Made by a program: the position numbers and the translations under genes. Source: Tropicimonas sp. IMCC34011 (GTDB lineage Bacteria; Pseudomonadota; Alphaproteobacteria; Rhodobacterales; Rhodobacteraceae). From it: a stretch of DNA of 64,000 nucleotides. The notes below the pieces were generated by a model. It made no database searches, had not been told where the DNA came from, and was given only the letters and a program-made list of their open reading frames with translations. Positions 37,861 through 46,933 of the stretch are shown one piece after another. How positions within the stretch are numbered: the first letter of the stretch is position 1; each line of letters begins with the position of its first letter. The DNA lies in assembly GCF_003390865.1 (NCBI RefSeq), contig NZ_QMEJ01000001.1, positions 1,178,001-1,242,000 on the forward strand, in the 5' to 3' direction.

Positions 37861-38658
37861 GTGCAAACCGCTCAGACGCCCGAGACAGGGAAGACAGGCC
37901 GGCTGGAGATCCGCGACGCCAGGAAGGCGTTCGGGTCCGTCCGTGCGGTGGACGGCGTATCCTTCACTGCGGAGGCCGGCCGGATCACCGGACTCGTGGG
38001 CCCGAACGGCGCCGGCAAGACGACGCTGTTCAATGCCATCGCCGGCGAAGCCTCGCTCGATTCAGGCACCGTCACGCTGGACGGAACGCAGATCGGCGGC
38101 CTGAGCCCGCACGAGGTCTTCTCCAGCGGCCTGACCCGGACCTTTCAGATCCCGCGCCCCTTCGCGCGGATGACCGTCCTCGAGAATCTCCTCGTCGTGC
38201 CGGAGCGGCAGGCGGGGGAGCGGTTCTGGAACAACTGGATCGGCCGCGGGCGGGTCTCGCGGCAGGAGGCGGAGCTGCGGGAAAAGGCGCATGACGTGAT
38301 CGCGTTCTGCAACCTTTCCGCCGTCGCCATGCAGCCCGCCGGGTCCATCTCCGGCGGCCAGCAGAAGCTCGTGGAGCTTGCCCGCGCGCTGATGGCGGAT
38401 CCGGCGATCGTTCTTCTCGACGAGCCCGGCGCCGGCGTGAACCCCGCCCTTCTCGACACGATCATCGAGCGCATCGTGGAGCTCAACCGCCGGGGCATGA
38501 CGTTCCTCATCATCGAGCACAACATGGACCTGATCACCTCCCTCTGCGACTCCCTCGTGGTCATGGCGGCAGGCCGGAAGATCGCCGAGGGCAAGCCGCG
38601 CGAGGTCATCGCGCGGGACGACGTGGTCGAGGCCTATCTGGGGGGAGCGGCGGCATGA
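37861..38658 (+). CDS. livG: Branched-chain amino acid-type ABC transporter ATPase LivG
   Basis: This 265-residue ATPase has Walker A GPNGAGKT, signature SISGGQQKLVELA, Walker B IVLLDEPGAGVNP and the Liv-specific IEHNMDLI. The GTG start is supported by GGGAGG five bases upstream. It heads a livGFHM-binding-protein operon. The cargo is probably an amino-acid-like or amide/urea compound; RidA on one side and an arylformamidase-like hydrolase on the other argue against plain leucine uptake. Confidence 0.9.
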   Translation: MQTAQTPETGKTGRLEIRDARKAFGSVRAVDGVSFTAEAGRITGLVGPNGAGKTTLFNAIAGEASLDSGTVTLDGTQIGGLSPHEVFSSGLTRTFQIPRPFARMTVLENLLVVPERQAGERFWNNWIGRGRVSRQEAELREKAHDVIAFCNLSAVAMQPAGSISGGQQKLVELARALMADPAIVLLDEPGAGVNPALLDTIIERIVELNRRGMTFLIIEHNMDLITSLCDSLVVMAAGRKIAEGKPREVIARDDVVEAYLGGAAA

Positions 38659-39404
38659 GCGATGCGCTACTGACCGTCAGCGGCGTCGTCGCGGGCTATC
38701 GCCGCGACCTGCCCATCCTTCACGGGATCTCGCTCGAGGTTCATCGCGGCGAACTCGTCACGATCGTCGGGCCGAACGGCGCCGGGAAGAGCACCCTCAT
38801 CAAGGCGATCGCAGGCCTCGTCCCGATCAGCGAGGGTCGGGTCGAACTCGACGGCACCGACATCACCTCCCTTGCCACCCACAAGATGGGCTCCGCCTCC
38901 GTCGCCTACGTTCCCCAGACGGACAACGTCTTCACGACGCTGACCATCGACGAGAACCTGCGCCTCGGGGCCGCCGCCCTGCCCCGATCGCTCGCGAAGG
39001 ACCGCATCGCGCAGGCCTACAAGCGCTTCCCTGCCCTGCGCGATCATCGCGACCGCAAGGCCCGCGTCCTCTCCGGCGGGCAGCGTCAGCTTCTCGCCTT
39101 CGCGCGATCCCTGCTGACCGAGCCCGCCCTGCTGATGCTGGACGAGCCGAGCGCGGGGCTGTCCCCGGCGGCGGTGAGCGAGGTCTTCGGACATCTCACC
39201 GACCTCAGCAAGGACGGCATCACGATCCTCATGGTCGAGCAGAACGTGAAGGCGGCCCTGGCGATCTCGGACCGGACCTACGTCTTCGCGGAGGGCGAGA
39301 ACCGGATCGACGGCCCGTCCGGCGTCCTTGCCGACGATCCGGACATGAAAGCAATCTATTTCGGCGGAACGAAACGGAGCACCCATGCTGCAAGCGCTGG
39401 CTGA
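38655..39404 (+). CDS. livF: Branched-chain amino acid-type ABC transporter ATPase LivF
   Basis: This 249-residue ATPase has Walker A GPNGAGKS, YVPQTDNVFTTLTIDEN, signature LSGGQRQLLAFAR, Walker B LLMLDEPSAGLSP and VEQNVKAAL. It overlaps livG by ATGA. Its last 20 bases overlap livH in another frame, showing tight coupling of the ATPase and permease genes. Confidence 0.9.
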   Translation: MSDALLTVSGVVAGYRRDLPILHGISLEVHRGELVTIVGPNGAGKSTLIKAIAGLVPISEGRVELDGTDITSLATHKMGSASVAYVPQTDNVFTTLTIDENLRLGAAALPRSLAKDRIAQAYKRFPALRDHRDRKARVLSGGQRQLLAFARSLLTEPALLMLDEPSAGLSPAAVSEVFGHLTDLSKDGITILMVEQNVKAALAISDRTYVFAEGENRIDGPSGVLADDPDMKAIYFGGTKRSTHAASAG

Positions 39405-40290
39405 CGGTATCTTAACCGGTGCGATCATCGCGCTCGGAGCAATCGGATTGACCCTGACGATGGGCATCCTGCGCTTCGCCAATTTCGCCCATGCCGAACT
39501 GATCACGTGGGGCGCCTACATGGCGCTGGCGGCGGTCTCGCTTCTCGGCCCCCTCGGCGGCCCCATCGGCCCCTTCTCCTTCGGGCTGCCGCTGATCCTC
39601 GGCACCATCGCCGCCATGGCGCTGACGTCCGTTCTCGCCCTCGCCATCGACGGACTCGTCTTCCGGCAGCTGCGGGGGACGAGCAATCACCTGACGCTCG
39701 TCTTCGCGTCCTTCGGCGTGTCGCTCCTTGTGCGGATGTTGATCCTGCTGATCTTCGGCGGCGCGGCGACCTACTATTCGAACACGCTGCAGATCGCGAT
39801 TCCGGTTGCGCCCGGCCTGCGACTGATGCCGGACCAACTCTTTGCGCTGGGGCTCGCGGCCGTCCTCGTGGTCGCACTCTACCTCTTCCTGCAGCACACC
39901 CGCCTCGGGCTGTCGATGCGGGCGCTGGCGGAGAACCCGGACCTGACCCGCGTGAACGGTGTCTCGACCGCGCGGGTGATCCGCTGGACCTGGATCATCG
40001 GCGCGTCCCTCGCGGCAGTTGCTGGCGTTCTCTACGGGCTGACGGTGCAGCTTCGCCCCGAAGTCGGCTTCCACCTCATCCTGCCGCTCTTCGCCGCCGC
40101 GATCCTCGGCGGGGTCGGCAACATCCCCGGAGCCGTCATCGGCGGCATGATCGTCGGGCTGGCGGAATCCTTCGCGGTCTTCATCCTGCCGCCGGGCTAC
40201 AAGATGGCGGTCCCTTTCCTGATCCTGCTGGCGGTGCTCTATGTCCGGCCGACGGGACTGTTTGCAGGCACTGCAGGAGCAGCGAAATGA
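39385..40290 (+). CDS. livH: Branched-chain amino acid-type ABC transporter permease LivH
   Basis: This 301-residue membrane protein of about eight helices has the LivH pattern: LADGILTGAIIALGAIGLTL, GILRFANFAHAE, RLGLSMRALAENPD (the EAA-like loop) and GGVGNIPGAVIGGMIVG. It begins inside the end of livF and stops over the livM start (ATGA). Confidence 0.9.
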   Translation: MLQALADGILTGAIIALGAIGLTLTMGILRFANFAHAELITWGAYMALAAVSLLGPLGGPIGPFSFGLPLILGTIAAMALTSVLALAIDGLVFRQLRGTSNHLTLVFASFGVSLLVRMLILLIFGGAATYYSNTLQIAIPVAPGLRLMPDQLFALGLAAVLVVALYLFLQHTRLGLSMRALAENPDLTRVNGVSTARVIRWTWIIGASLAAVAGVLYGLTVQLRPEVGFHLILPLFAAAILGGVGNIPGAVIGGMIVGLAESFAVFILPPGYKMAVPFLILLAVLYVRPTGLFAGTAGAAK

Positions 40291-41243
40291 GCGGATTCGG
40301 TATCTACCTCGTCTTTTTCCTTATCATCGCGCTGAACTACGGGATCATGGTCCTCGGCCTGAACCTGCAATGGGGCTATACCGGCCTCTTCAACGCGGGC
40401 GTCGTCGGCTTCTACGCCATCGGGGCCTACGGCACGGCAATCCTCGCGGGGCCGGACCGAGCGGCGCTGATCGGGGGCTTTGGGCTGCCGTTCCCGCTGG
40501 CCATTCTCGGCGGCATGATCCTCTGCGCCCTGGCGGCCATCGTCGTCGGGCTCGCGACGCTCAAACTGCGAGAAGAATATCTCGCCATCGCCACCTTCGG
40601 CATCGCCATCACGATCCAGCTCGTCGCCCTCAACTTCGAGAGCCTCACTGGCGGCGCGAACGGCCTTGTCGGCCTGCCGCGTCCCTTCATCGACGCCTTC
40701 GAGTCGACCACCAGCTACAACCTCTTCTTCCTCGCCGTGGTGGCCTGCGTCACGGGTCTCGTCTACGTCGCGCTGGAAGCCGCCGTCCGCTCCCCCTGGG
40801 GGCGCCTTCTGAACGCGGTCCGGGAGGACGAGGTCGCGGCGCGCTCGCTCGGCAAGAACATCGCGCTGATCCGGCTGCAGGCCTTCGTTCTGGGCTGCAC
40901 CCTGATCGGGCTTTCGGGCGGAATTTACGTCGCCTTCATCGGCTTCGTGAGCCCGCTCGACTTCCTTCCGATCCTCACCTTCCAGATCTGGGCCATGCTC
41001 ATCGTGGGCGGCAGCGGCAACAATGCCGGCGCGCTGCTCGGAGCGATCGTCGTCTGGGCGCTGTGGACCATGAGCGGCCTCGCGATCAGCCGCTTCAGCC
41101 CGGTCGGCTTCCAGAACCAGGCCGGCGCGATCCAGACCATGCTGATCGGCCTCCTGATCGTCTCCATGCTGATCTTCCGGCCGCGCGGATTGATCGGAGA
41201 ACGTGCCACCGTCTCCAGCCATAAGGAGCGGGGCGCCCCGTGA
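40287..41243 (+). CDS. livM: Branched-chain amino acid-type ABC transporter permease LivM
   Basis: This 318-residue permease has the LivM blocks LNLQWGYTGLFNAGVVGFYA, LKLREEYLAIATFGIAI and SPWGRLLNAVREDEVAARSL (coupling loop), then LIVGGSGNNAGALLGA. The start is fixed by the ATGA overlap with livH. The gene ends 85 bp before the binding-protein gene. Confidence 0.9.
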   Translation: MSGFGIYLVFFLIIALNYGIMVLGLNLQWGYTGLFNAGVVGFYAIGAYGTAILAGPDRAALIGGFGLPFPLAILGGMILCALAAIVVGLATLKLREEYLAIATFGIAITIQLVALNFESLTGGANGLVGLPRPFIDAFESTTSYNLFFLAVVACVTGLVYVALEAAVRSPWGRLLNAVREDEVAARSLGKNIALIRLQAFVLGCTLIGLSGGIYVAFIGFVSPLDFLPILTFQIWAMLIVGGSGNNAGALLGAIVVWALWTMSGLAISRFSPVGFQNQAGAIQTMLIGLLIVSMLIFRPRGLIGERATVSSHKERGAP

Positions 41244-41328
41244 CCCTGCCCCCCTGCAGGATCGCTCGTCCAGGCCGACAGAGCGCAGCAAAAGCGCCGG
41301 CCTCCATCCAACAGAAGGAGAAGACCCC

Positions 41329-42597
41329 ATGAGACGCTACCTATGCTCCACCGCCGCCGCCCTTGCGGCGACCACGTTCGCCGCCGGCTCCGCCAGCGCG
41401 CAATCCTGCGAGGTCAATGTGGGTGCGGTGCTGTCCGTCACCGGCTCGATGGCCGCCATCGGCTCGGCGATCGGAGATGCGGGCCAGCTCGCCGTCGATC
41501 ACTTCAACGAGGCCGGCGGCGTGAACGGCTGTGATGTGAACTACATCCTGCGCGACGATCAGGGCTCTCCCAATGTCGGCGTCGACGCCGCGAAGACGCT
41601 CGTGGAGATCGAGAACGTGCCGGTGATCCTCGGCGCGATCCAGTCCGGCATCTCCCTGCCGATCCTGTCCTCCGTGACGGTGCCGGCCGGCGTGACGCAG
41701 ATTTCCTGCTGCTCCTCCGCGCCGAGCTTCACGGAACTCGCCGAGGAAGGCGGAACGGACGGCTACTGGTTCCGTACGCTGCCGACGGACCGTCCGCAGG
41801 CCGTCGTGATGGCGACCATCGCCCGCGAGAAGGGCTACGAGCGGATCGCCGTCGTTCACGTGAACTCCGACTACGGCAACAGCCTCGCCGGCAACTTCGA
41901 GCAGGCCTTCGAGGCGCTCGGCGGCGAAGTGTCCAGCATCACGCCCTACAACCAGGAGCAGGCCTCCTACCGCGCCGAGATCAACAGGGCGCTTCAGGGC
42001 GATCCCGACTCGCTCTTCCTCATCGCCTTCCCGGCGGACGGCGCCACCGCCGCGCGCGAATGGATTTCCTTCGGGGGCAGCCAGAACATGCTCCTGTCGA
42101 ACGCGCTCCGGGCGGAAGAATTCGTGAACGCGGTGGGCGCGCAGTACCTCACCGAGGCCGTCGGCATCGACAACGCGCAGGTCGAGGGCGAGTCCGTCGA
42201 GGCGTTCAACGCATCCTGGAAAGAGCAGTACGAGAGCGATCCGAGCGGTCCGGGCCTCCACACCATGTATGACGCCGCCGCCGTGGCGCTGCTCGCGATG
42301 GAGCAGGCCGGCGAGGCGGACGGCACCGCGATCCGCGACAGCGTGCGCGAGATCACCGGCGGCGAAGGCGAGGAGGTCTATCCCGGCCCCGAGGGCTTCG
42401 CGAAGGCCAAGGAGCTGATCGCCGCGGGGGAGCCGATCCGCTACGTCGGCGCCACCGGCCCGATCACCTTCGACGACAACGGCGACGTGACCGGTCCGTA
42501 CCTGACCTGGGGCGTCGAGGACGGCGCTCTCGTCACCCTCGACACCTGGGACATCGAGCGGGTGAACGAGGCGATGGCCGGCGTCTCCGAAGAGTGA
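41329..42597 (+). CDS. Branched-chain amino acid-type ABC transporter substrate-binding protein
   Basis: This 422-residue Leu/Ile/Val-binding-type periplasmic protein has a signal peptide (MRRYLCSTAAALAATTFAAG, cleaved near SASAQ). The Periplasmic_binding_6 fold is shown by VGAVLSVTGSMAAIG, HFNEAGGVNGCDVNYILRDD and VVHVNSDYGNSLAGNFEQAF. AAGGAG lies 8 bp before the ATG. The ISCCSSAPSFT stretch lies in the ligand cleft and suggests a non-standard ligand. It is the last gene of the importer operon; high expression is expected. Confidence 0.88.
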   Translation: MRRYLCSTAAALAATTFAAGSASAQSCEVNVGAVLSVTGSMAAIGSAIGDAGQLAVDHFNEAGGVNGCDVNYILRDDQGSPNVGVDAAKTLVEIENVPVILGAIQSGISLPILSSVTVPAGVTQISCCSSAPSFTELAEEGGTDGYWFRTLPTDRPQAVVMATIAREKGYERIAVVHVNSDYGNSLAGNFEQAFEALGGEVSSITPYNQEQASYRAEINRALQGDPDSLFLIAFPADGATAAREWISFGGSQNMLLSNALRAEEFVNAVGAQYLTEAVGIDNAQVEGESVEAFNASWKEQYESDPSGPGLHTMYDAAAVALLAMEQAGEADGTAIRDSVREITGGEGEEVYPGPEGFAKAKELIAAGEPIRYVGATGPITFDDNGDVTGPYLTWGVEDGALVTLDTWDIERVNEAMAGVSEE

Positions 42598-42646
42598 CGT
42601 AATCCCGGTGCGGGCGGCCTCGGCGGCCCGCACCCTGCCCCCCTCG

Positions 42647-43462
42647 TCAGGCGGCGTCGATCATCTCGCACAGGAAGCCGTGGAGCGGATGCCCCTCCAC
42701 CGCCAGCGCATCGAGAAGAACCGTGACGTGGTTCGTCCCCGGCACGACCATCGACGGCGCGCCCACCTTCTGCGCCATCTCGCTCGACTGCCGCAGGAAC
42801 TCCCCCGTCTCGTCTCCGCCCACCGTCACGCGCAAGGGCGCATGCAGATCGAGCTCGCGCTGGAGCGGGCTGAACTGGGCGACCTCCTCCGCGGTCAGTT
42901 GCAGATCGTCGTTCTGGAACGAGCGCGTGACCGGCTCCAGATCGTAGATCCCGCTGATCGCCAGTCCGCCCGCGACCTTGCCCGCAAGCTCCGGCGCATC
43001 AAGCAGCTCGACCACGAGATGCCCGCCCGCCGAGTTGCCCGAAACGAAGATGCGCTCCGGATCTCCGCCAAGCCCTTCAGCGTTTGCGTGCAGCCACGCG
43101 ACGCTACGGCGGCAGGACGCGACCACGTCGGCCATCCGGGCAGCCGGCATCAGCGGATAGTCGATGACGGCGACGAGAATGCCCCTGGCCGCGAAAGCCG
43201 GCGCGATGAAGCTGAAGAGATCGGCGTCGAGCGATTTCCAGAAACCGCCATGGATGAACACCAGCACCGGTGCTTTCGCGCCCGTGCCGGGCGCGGGTCT
43301 GAACAGGTTCAGCTGCTCGCCCGGCAATGAGCCGTAGGCGACGCCGCGCTCCGGTTGGCCCTCTTCAGTGGCCTTCGTCGCCGCGTTCTGACGCCTTGCA
43401 AAAAGGCCGTCCAGATCATCCACATCATCGAGCGAGAACGCCCGGTCCATTGGCTGTGCCAT
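42647..43462 (-). CDS. Alpha/beta hydrolase, arylformamidase (kynurenine formamidase)-like
   Basis: This 271-residue hydrolase has an oxyanion motif VFIHGGFWKSLD (HGGFW) and nucleophile FVSGNSAGGHLV, the signature pair of the arylformamidase/esterase group. Catalytic Asp and His are likely in VGGDETGEF and GTNHVTVL. The start has GGAGG six bases upstream. It faces the end of the Liv operon in convergent orientation, so the imported compound could be a formamide, carbamate or ester. Kynurenine formamidase itself is less likely because no other tryptophan genes are present. Confidence 0.8.
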   Translation of the reverse strand: MAQPMDRAFSLDDVDDLDGLFARRQNAATKATEEGQPERGVAYGSLPGEQLNLFRPAPGTGAKAPVLVFIHGGFWKSLDADLFSFIAPAFAARGILVAVIDYPLMPAARMADVVASCRRSVAWLHANAEGLGGDPERIFVSGNSAGGHLVVELLDAPELAGKVAGGLAISGIYDLEPVTRSFQNDDLQLTAEEVAQFSPLQRELDLHAPLRVTVGGDETGEFLRQSSEMAQKVGAPSMVVPGTNHVTVLLDALAVEGHPLHGFLCEMIDAA

Positions 43463-43614
43463 GTGTTGCCTCCTGGCATGTAGTCGCGCCGTACGAGACA
43501 ACGCCGTTCCGCCGCACTCTAGACGCGGTCATGAACGGGGGAAACCGGACAGGGCACGCCTCCGGCTCCGGCAAGCCCGGGCGGCGGGGACGGCGCTCCT
43601 CGATGATGGGCGGT

Positions 43615-44598
43615 TCACCCGGCCTTGCGAGCCTCCTTGAATGCTTCGGGCTGCGCGCGCCACGCGGGAAGCGTGATGGCAGCGTAGAAGCCGTCGGTCT
43701 CCGACCGCAATTCGAGCTCGCCCCCGTGCATCTCGGCAATGCGCATCCTCCATTTCGAGGGTGAGACTTGCCCCGCCCTCCTCGAACAGGAGCTCCCCAT
43801 CCAGGTGGACGGCCCTCAAAATCTCACGAATGTCGTCTTCGGTTTCGCCGACGCGGACATCGCCGGTCGAGAGGTCGGAAAGGGTGAGCAGGTTGTCCAC
43901 GAGGTCCGACAGGTGCCGGGCCGCCGTCACCGCGGCTTCGGCTATGCGCTGGTCCGCCCCGTCGAGCCGCGCTCCGAGAAGCTGCGACGACCCGAGGATC
44001 ACGGTCAGCGGCGTGCGAAACTCGTGGCCGACGAGGCAAGGATCTCCCCCCGCGCGCCCTGGTCGCGCTCGGTCTCGCGGTCGTCCCCGGACTGCGCGCT
44101 CTGGCGGTCGAGCGTTTCGGCCACGATGCGCGCAAGGCTTTCCAGCATCGCGATCGCCGCCGGATCGGGACGCTCCCGTCCGACGTAGTCGAGGGCGCAC
44201 AGGCTGCCGACCCGGAAGCCGGAAGTGAGCACGATGGGAGAGCCGACATAGAACCGCACGTTAGGGGGATTGACGACGACGGGATGGTCCCGGAACCGCG
44301 GATCGGCATGGGTGTCCGGAATGACGAGGGTCTCGGGCGTGATGATCGCATGTGCGCAGATCGAGTAGTCCCGGGACGTCTCCCCCACCGGGAAGTTCTC
44401 GCGGGCGGCGAACCACTGACGCTCATCGTCCACGATGCTGACCAGCGCCGTCGGGACATCCATGACCCCGCGCACGAGTCCGACGATCTCCCGCAGTATC
44501 GGATCCTCGTCGGGCCTGACGCCGCTCAGGTTCGCGACCGCAGCCTGCCGCTCTTCCTCGTTGAAAGGGATCGGGAATGGTCGCATTGCAAAGCTCAT
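43615..44598 (-). pseudogene. Wrecked GAF-domain sensor histidine kinase
   Basis: Three pieces in different frames make up one gene. An intact GAF domain comes first (VSIVDDERQWFAARENFPVG; DYSICAHAII). It then shifts frame at about 44040 into a HisKA segment (LVGHEFRTPLTVILGSSQLL, the phospho-His box). Finally, near 43740, the frame moves again to RIAEMHGGELELRSETDGFY, the end of a HATPase_c domain. The N, G1 and G2 ATP-binding boxes between the second and third pieces are absent, so an internal deletion accompanied the frameshift. No kinase activity is possible. It lies between an arylformamidase-like gene and a tRNA gene. Confidence 0.85.
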
Positions 44599-44962
44599 CC
44601 GTCAGCAGGGGTTCTCGTCGGCCGGCGCCTGGCGCAGCGCCCGACCGGGATGAAGCCCGAATTGGCCCTCAATATGGCGATCATGCCTTGGAAATCCGTC
44701 CGACGGCAGGAACCCTGCAGTGACATCGGCGGACGGACGTTCGAACAAGCCCGCGCCGCCAGTCGCCAGACCGAGCAACGGAAAGACGCCGCCTCCGCGA
44801 CCGTACGAGCCCGGCATGGCCCGCAGGTTTCAGGCTGCGAGCCGCGGAAAGATGACGGAACGACCTTCCCAAAAAGCGCCTTGCGGAAGAGCAAGCCACC
44901 GACTAGGACTGCCCGCCAAGACGTTGCCGCGCCAACCACACGCGCGGCTAACCTGTTGACAA
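44599..44962. other. Gene-free gap between kinase pseudogene and tRNA-Cys
   Basis: I see no coding sequence with a ribosome-binding site or recognisable motif; the open frames are short or antisense to the tRNA. It should contain the tRNA promoter, but I cannot point to a clear one. Confidence 0.4.
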
Positions 44963-45036
44963 GGCGAGTTGGCGGAGTGGTTACGCAGCGGATTGCAAAT
45001 CCGTGTACACCGGTTCGATTCCGGTACTCGCCTCCA
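44963..45036 (+). tRNA. tRNA-Cys (anticodon GCA)
   Basis: A 7-bp acceptor stem forms between GGCGAGT and ACTCGCC. The D-arm, an anticodon loop with GCA at 44995-44997 (arm GGATTGCAAATCC) and a T-arm ACCGGTTCGATTCCGGT are complete. The discriminator base is T and CCA is encoded. U73 is an identity element for cysteinyl-tRNA synthetase, supporting the assignment. Confidence 0.96.
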
Positions 45037-45368
45037 TTTAATTTCAATGACTTAGATAGAGAGCGACCTGAGGCGGCTCTTCCGGTTTACACACCGGTTT
45101 ACAATTCTTGCTCGTCGCATCGCGCAAGCGAGGCGGCTTCGGCTCACCTGCTACTCGCGAAAATCGCCCGAACGAGAGGGATTACCAAAGGCGGGCCGAC
45201 TCTTTGGACGACGAGGAGGAGGAACGGGATGCCAACCACGGTACGGATGTAGGTCAGGTGGGCCAGCTAGGCCTGTTTTGGAACCGCGCCCACGAAGCTC
45301 TTCCGCAACCTGTTCGGCATGTGATTGCTCGTCACTCATGCCGCCCGGCACCATCCGAACCGACGTTT
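45037..45368. other. Gene-free gap after tRNA-Cys with a short direct repeat
   Basis: No convincing gene is present. Just downstream of the tRNA the 10-mer CCGGTTTACA occurs twice with two bases between (45082-45103). Such repeats next to a tRNA 3' end can mark recombination sites, but no second copy was recognised elsewhere in the window. Confidence 0.4.
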
Positions 45369-45761
45369 CTAACGCACACTCGCCTTCACGATAGCGGCGC
45401 CGCCCCGGTCGAGGGCCAGCTCCAGGCGCACCCCCGCGCCGACACGGCAAGTGTCGTCGAGGAACGCGACCAGCGTCACGCCGCTTTCGTGACGGACGAG
45501 GCCGGTTCTCATCGGAAGATCGGGGCCGAATGCGGGCTCCAGGCTGTGATGTATCTCGGCCTCGGCCACCAGCTGGCCGTCGCGCGAGGTGTCCTTCCAG
45601 CCGAGATCGAGGGAAAGGCACCCGGTACAGAATTCCTGCGGGGGATACTGAACGGTCCCGCAGACATTGCAATGCTGGAGCACGAAACGCCCTTCCGCGG
45701 CCGGCGCGGTGAGGGCCCGGGCGGCGGGGCTGCGGCGATTGGGGGGGAGTTGGTCGGTCAT
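45369..45761 (-). CDS. Zn-ribbon/OB-fold (DUF35) acyl-CoA-associated protein
   Basis: This 130-residue protein has an N-terminal rubredoxin-like zinc ribbon with two CxxC pairs (CNVCGTVQYPPQEFCTGC), then an OB fold (TGLVRHESGVTLVAFLDD). DUF35 proteins bind CoA esters and form complexes with thiolase-like partners. The partner is encoded eight bases upstream. It is last in the ligase-thiolase-DUF35 operon. Confidence 0.87.
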   Translation of the reverse strand: MTDQLPPNRRSPAARALTAPAAEGRFVLQHCNVCGTVQYPPQEFCTGCLSLDLGWKDTSRDGQLVAEAEIHHSLEPAFGPDLPMRTGLVRHESGVTLVAFLDDTCRVGAGVRLELALDRGGAAIVKASVR

Positions 45762-45769
45762 GCGTCCTT

Positions 45770-46933
45770 TCAGGCGGCGGCGAGGATGGCCGCCCCGCTG
45801 CTCAGCCCCTTGTCGTAAACGATCATTCCGAATCCGCTGACGAGACCGATGCGGGCGCTCTCTACCTGATGCCCGTCCGCGGTCCCGCACAGCTGGCGAA
45901 GCGTCTCCGTCACGCCAAGAAAACCGCCGGCCGCGCCAGCCTGGCCGGCGGACAGCTGGCCACCGCCGGTATTCACCGGAAAATCCCCCGCATAGGTCAG
46001 ATCGTGCGATGCGACGAAGGCGGCGGCCTCCCCCTTGGCGCAGAAGCCCAGATCCTCCAGCTGCAAGAAACTGATTACGGGGTAATCGTCGTAGACCTGG
46101 AGGACGTCGATGCTCTCTCGCCCGATACCGGCGCTTGCAAACAGGGCATCTGCCCTCTCGGCCCAACCGCCCCTCTCCTGCACCGGATCGGCGGTGGCGC
46201 TGTTATGCCGTTCGATCGCAGAGAGGAGGGAGGCATGCGGCAGCCCCAGCGCCTCGGCCTCGGCTCGGCGCATGACGAGGAATCCCTCGGCCCCGGCGCA
46301 GGGCATCACGCAATCGAAAAGCCTGATCGGCCCGGCGATGGGGCGGGAAGTCAGGTAATCTTCCATGGTCAGTGGCTTGCGCAGCATGGCGCGCGGGTTG
46401 CCGCCGGCATTCTTGCGCTGGGCGAGGCAGAGGTGCCCGAAATCCTCAGCGGTGGCGCCGAAGCGGCGCATGTAATTGTCCGTGATATAGGCGAAGCTCT
46501 GGTTCGGCCCGCCCGCCCCCATCGGATATACCGCATCCTGCGACGCCTGAGAGAAGGTCGCCGTGTTCTCCCGAAACCCGCCGGGAACATTGGTGTCGGC
46601 GCCCATGCAGGCGACGATATCCGCATCGCCCCGCGCGACGGCCGCGGCCGCGCGGCGGATGGCGGCGATGGCGCTGGCGCCGCCCAGCGGGATCGTGTCC
46701 AGCCAGTCGAGCGCGAGCCCCAGTGCGCGCGTCAGGCCGATGCCGCTGTCGGGCGAAAGCGTGAAACTGGCGATGCACATCCCGTCGATGCGGTCTTTCC
46801 CCAGGCCTGATGCCTCCAGCAATCCCTTGAGCGTACGCGCGAAGAACACTGCCGCCCCGTCCGTGGAATATCGCTCGTAGGGCACCGAAACGGGCGCCGC
46901 GAGGACGATGTCGTCATAGCCGCGCAGGTTCAT
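45770..46933 (-). CDS. Thiolase-fold protein without nucleophilic Cys, probable CoA-ester aldolase subunit
   Basis: This 387-residue SCP2-thiolase-type protein has GADTNVPGG, MEDYLTSRPIAGPIRLFDC and GEAAAFVASHDLTYAGDFPVNTGGGQLSAG (in pieces of the usual order). At the position of the thiolase nucleophile it reads PLGGASAIAAIRRA with no Cys. Such Cys-less proteins paired with DUF35 (Ltp2/ChsH2-type) are retro-aldolases that split beta-hydroxyacyl-CoA, using Tyr residues such as those of QVYDDYPV. I therefore infer an aldol cleavage rather than thiolysis. The start overlaps the CoA-ligase stop (ATGA). Confidence 0.8.
   Translation of the reverse strand: MNLRGYDDIVLAAPVSVPYERYSTDGAAVFFARTLKGLLEASGLGKDRIDGMCIASFTLSPDSGIGLTRALGLALDWLDTIPLGGASAIAAIRRAAAAVARGDADIVACMGADTNVPGGFRENTATFSQASQDAVYPMGAGGPNQSFAYITDNYMRRFGATAEDFGHLCLAQRKNAGGNPRAMLRKPLTMEDYLTSRPIAGPIRLFDCVMPCAGAEGFLVMRRAEAEALGLPHASLLSAIERHNSATADPVQERGGWAERADALFASAGIGRESIDVLQVYDDYPVISFLQLEDLGFCAKGEAAAFVASHDLTYAGDFPVNTGGGQLSAGQAGAAGGFLGVTETLRQLCGTADGHQVESARIGLVSGFGMIVYDKGLSSGAAILAAA

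Noticed and set aside
45108-45818. 236-codon plus-strand frame after tRNA-Cys
   Set aside because: Most of it is antisense to the DUF35 gene, and the unique part has no start signal or motif.
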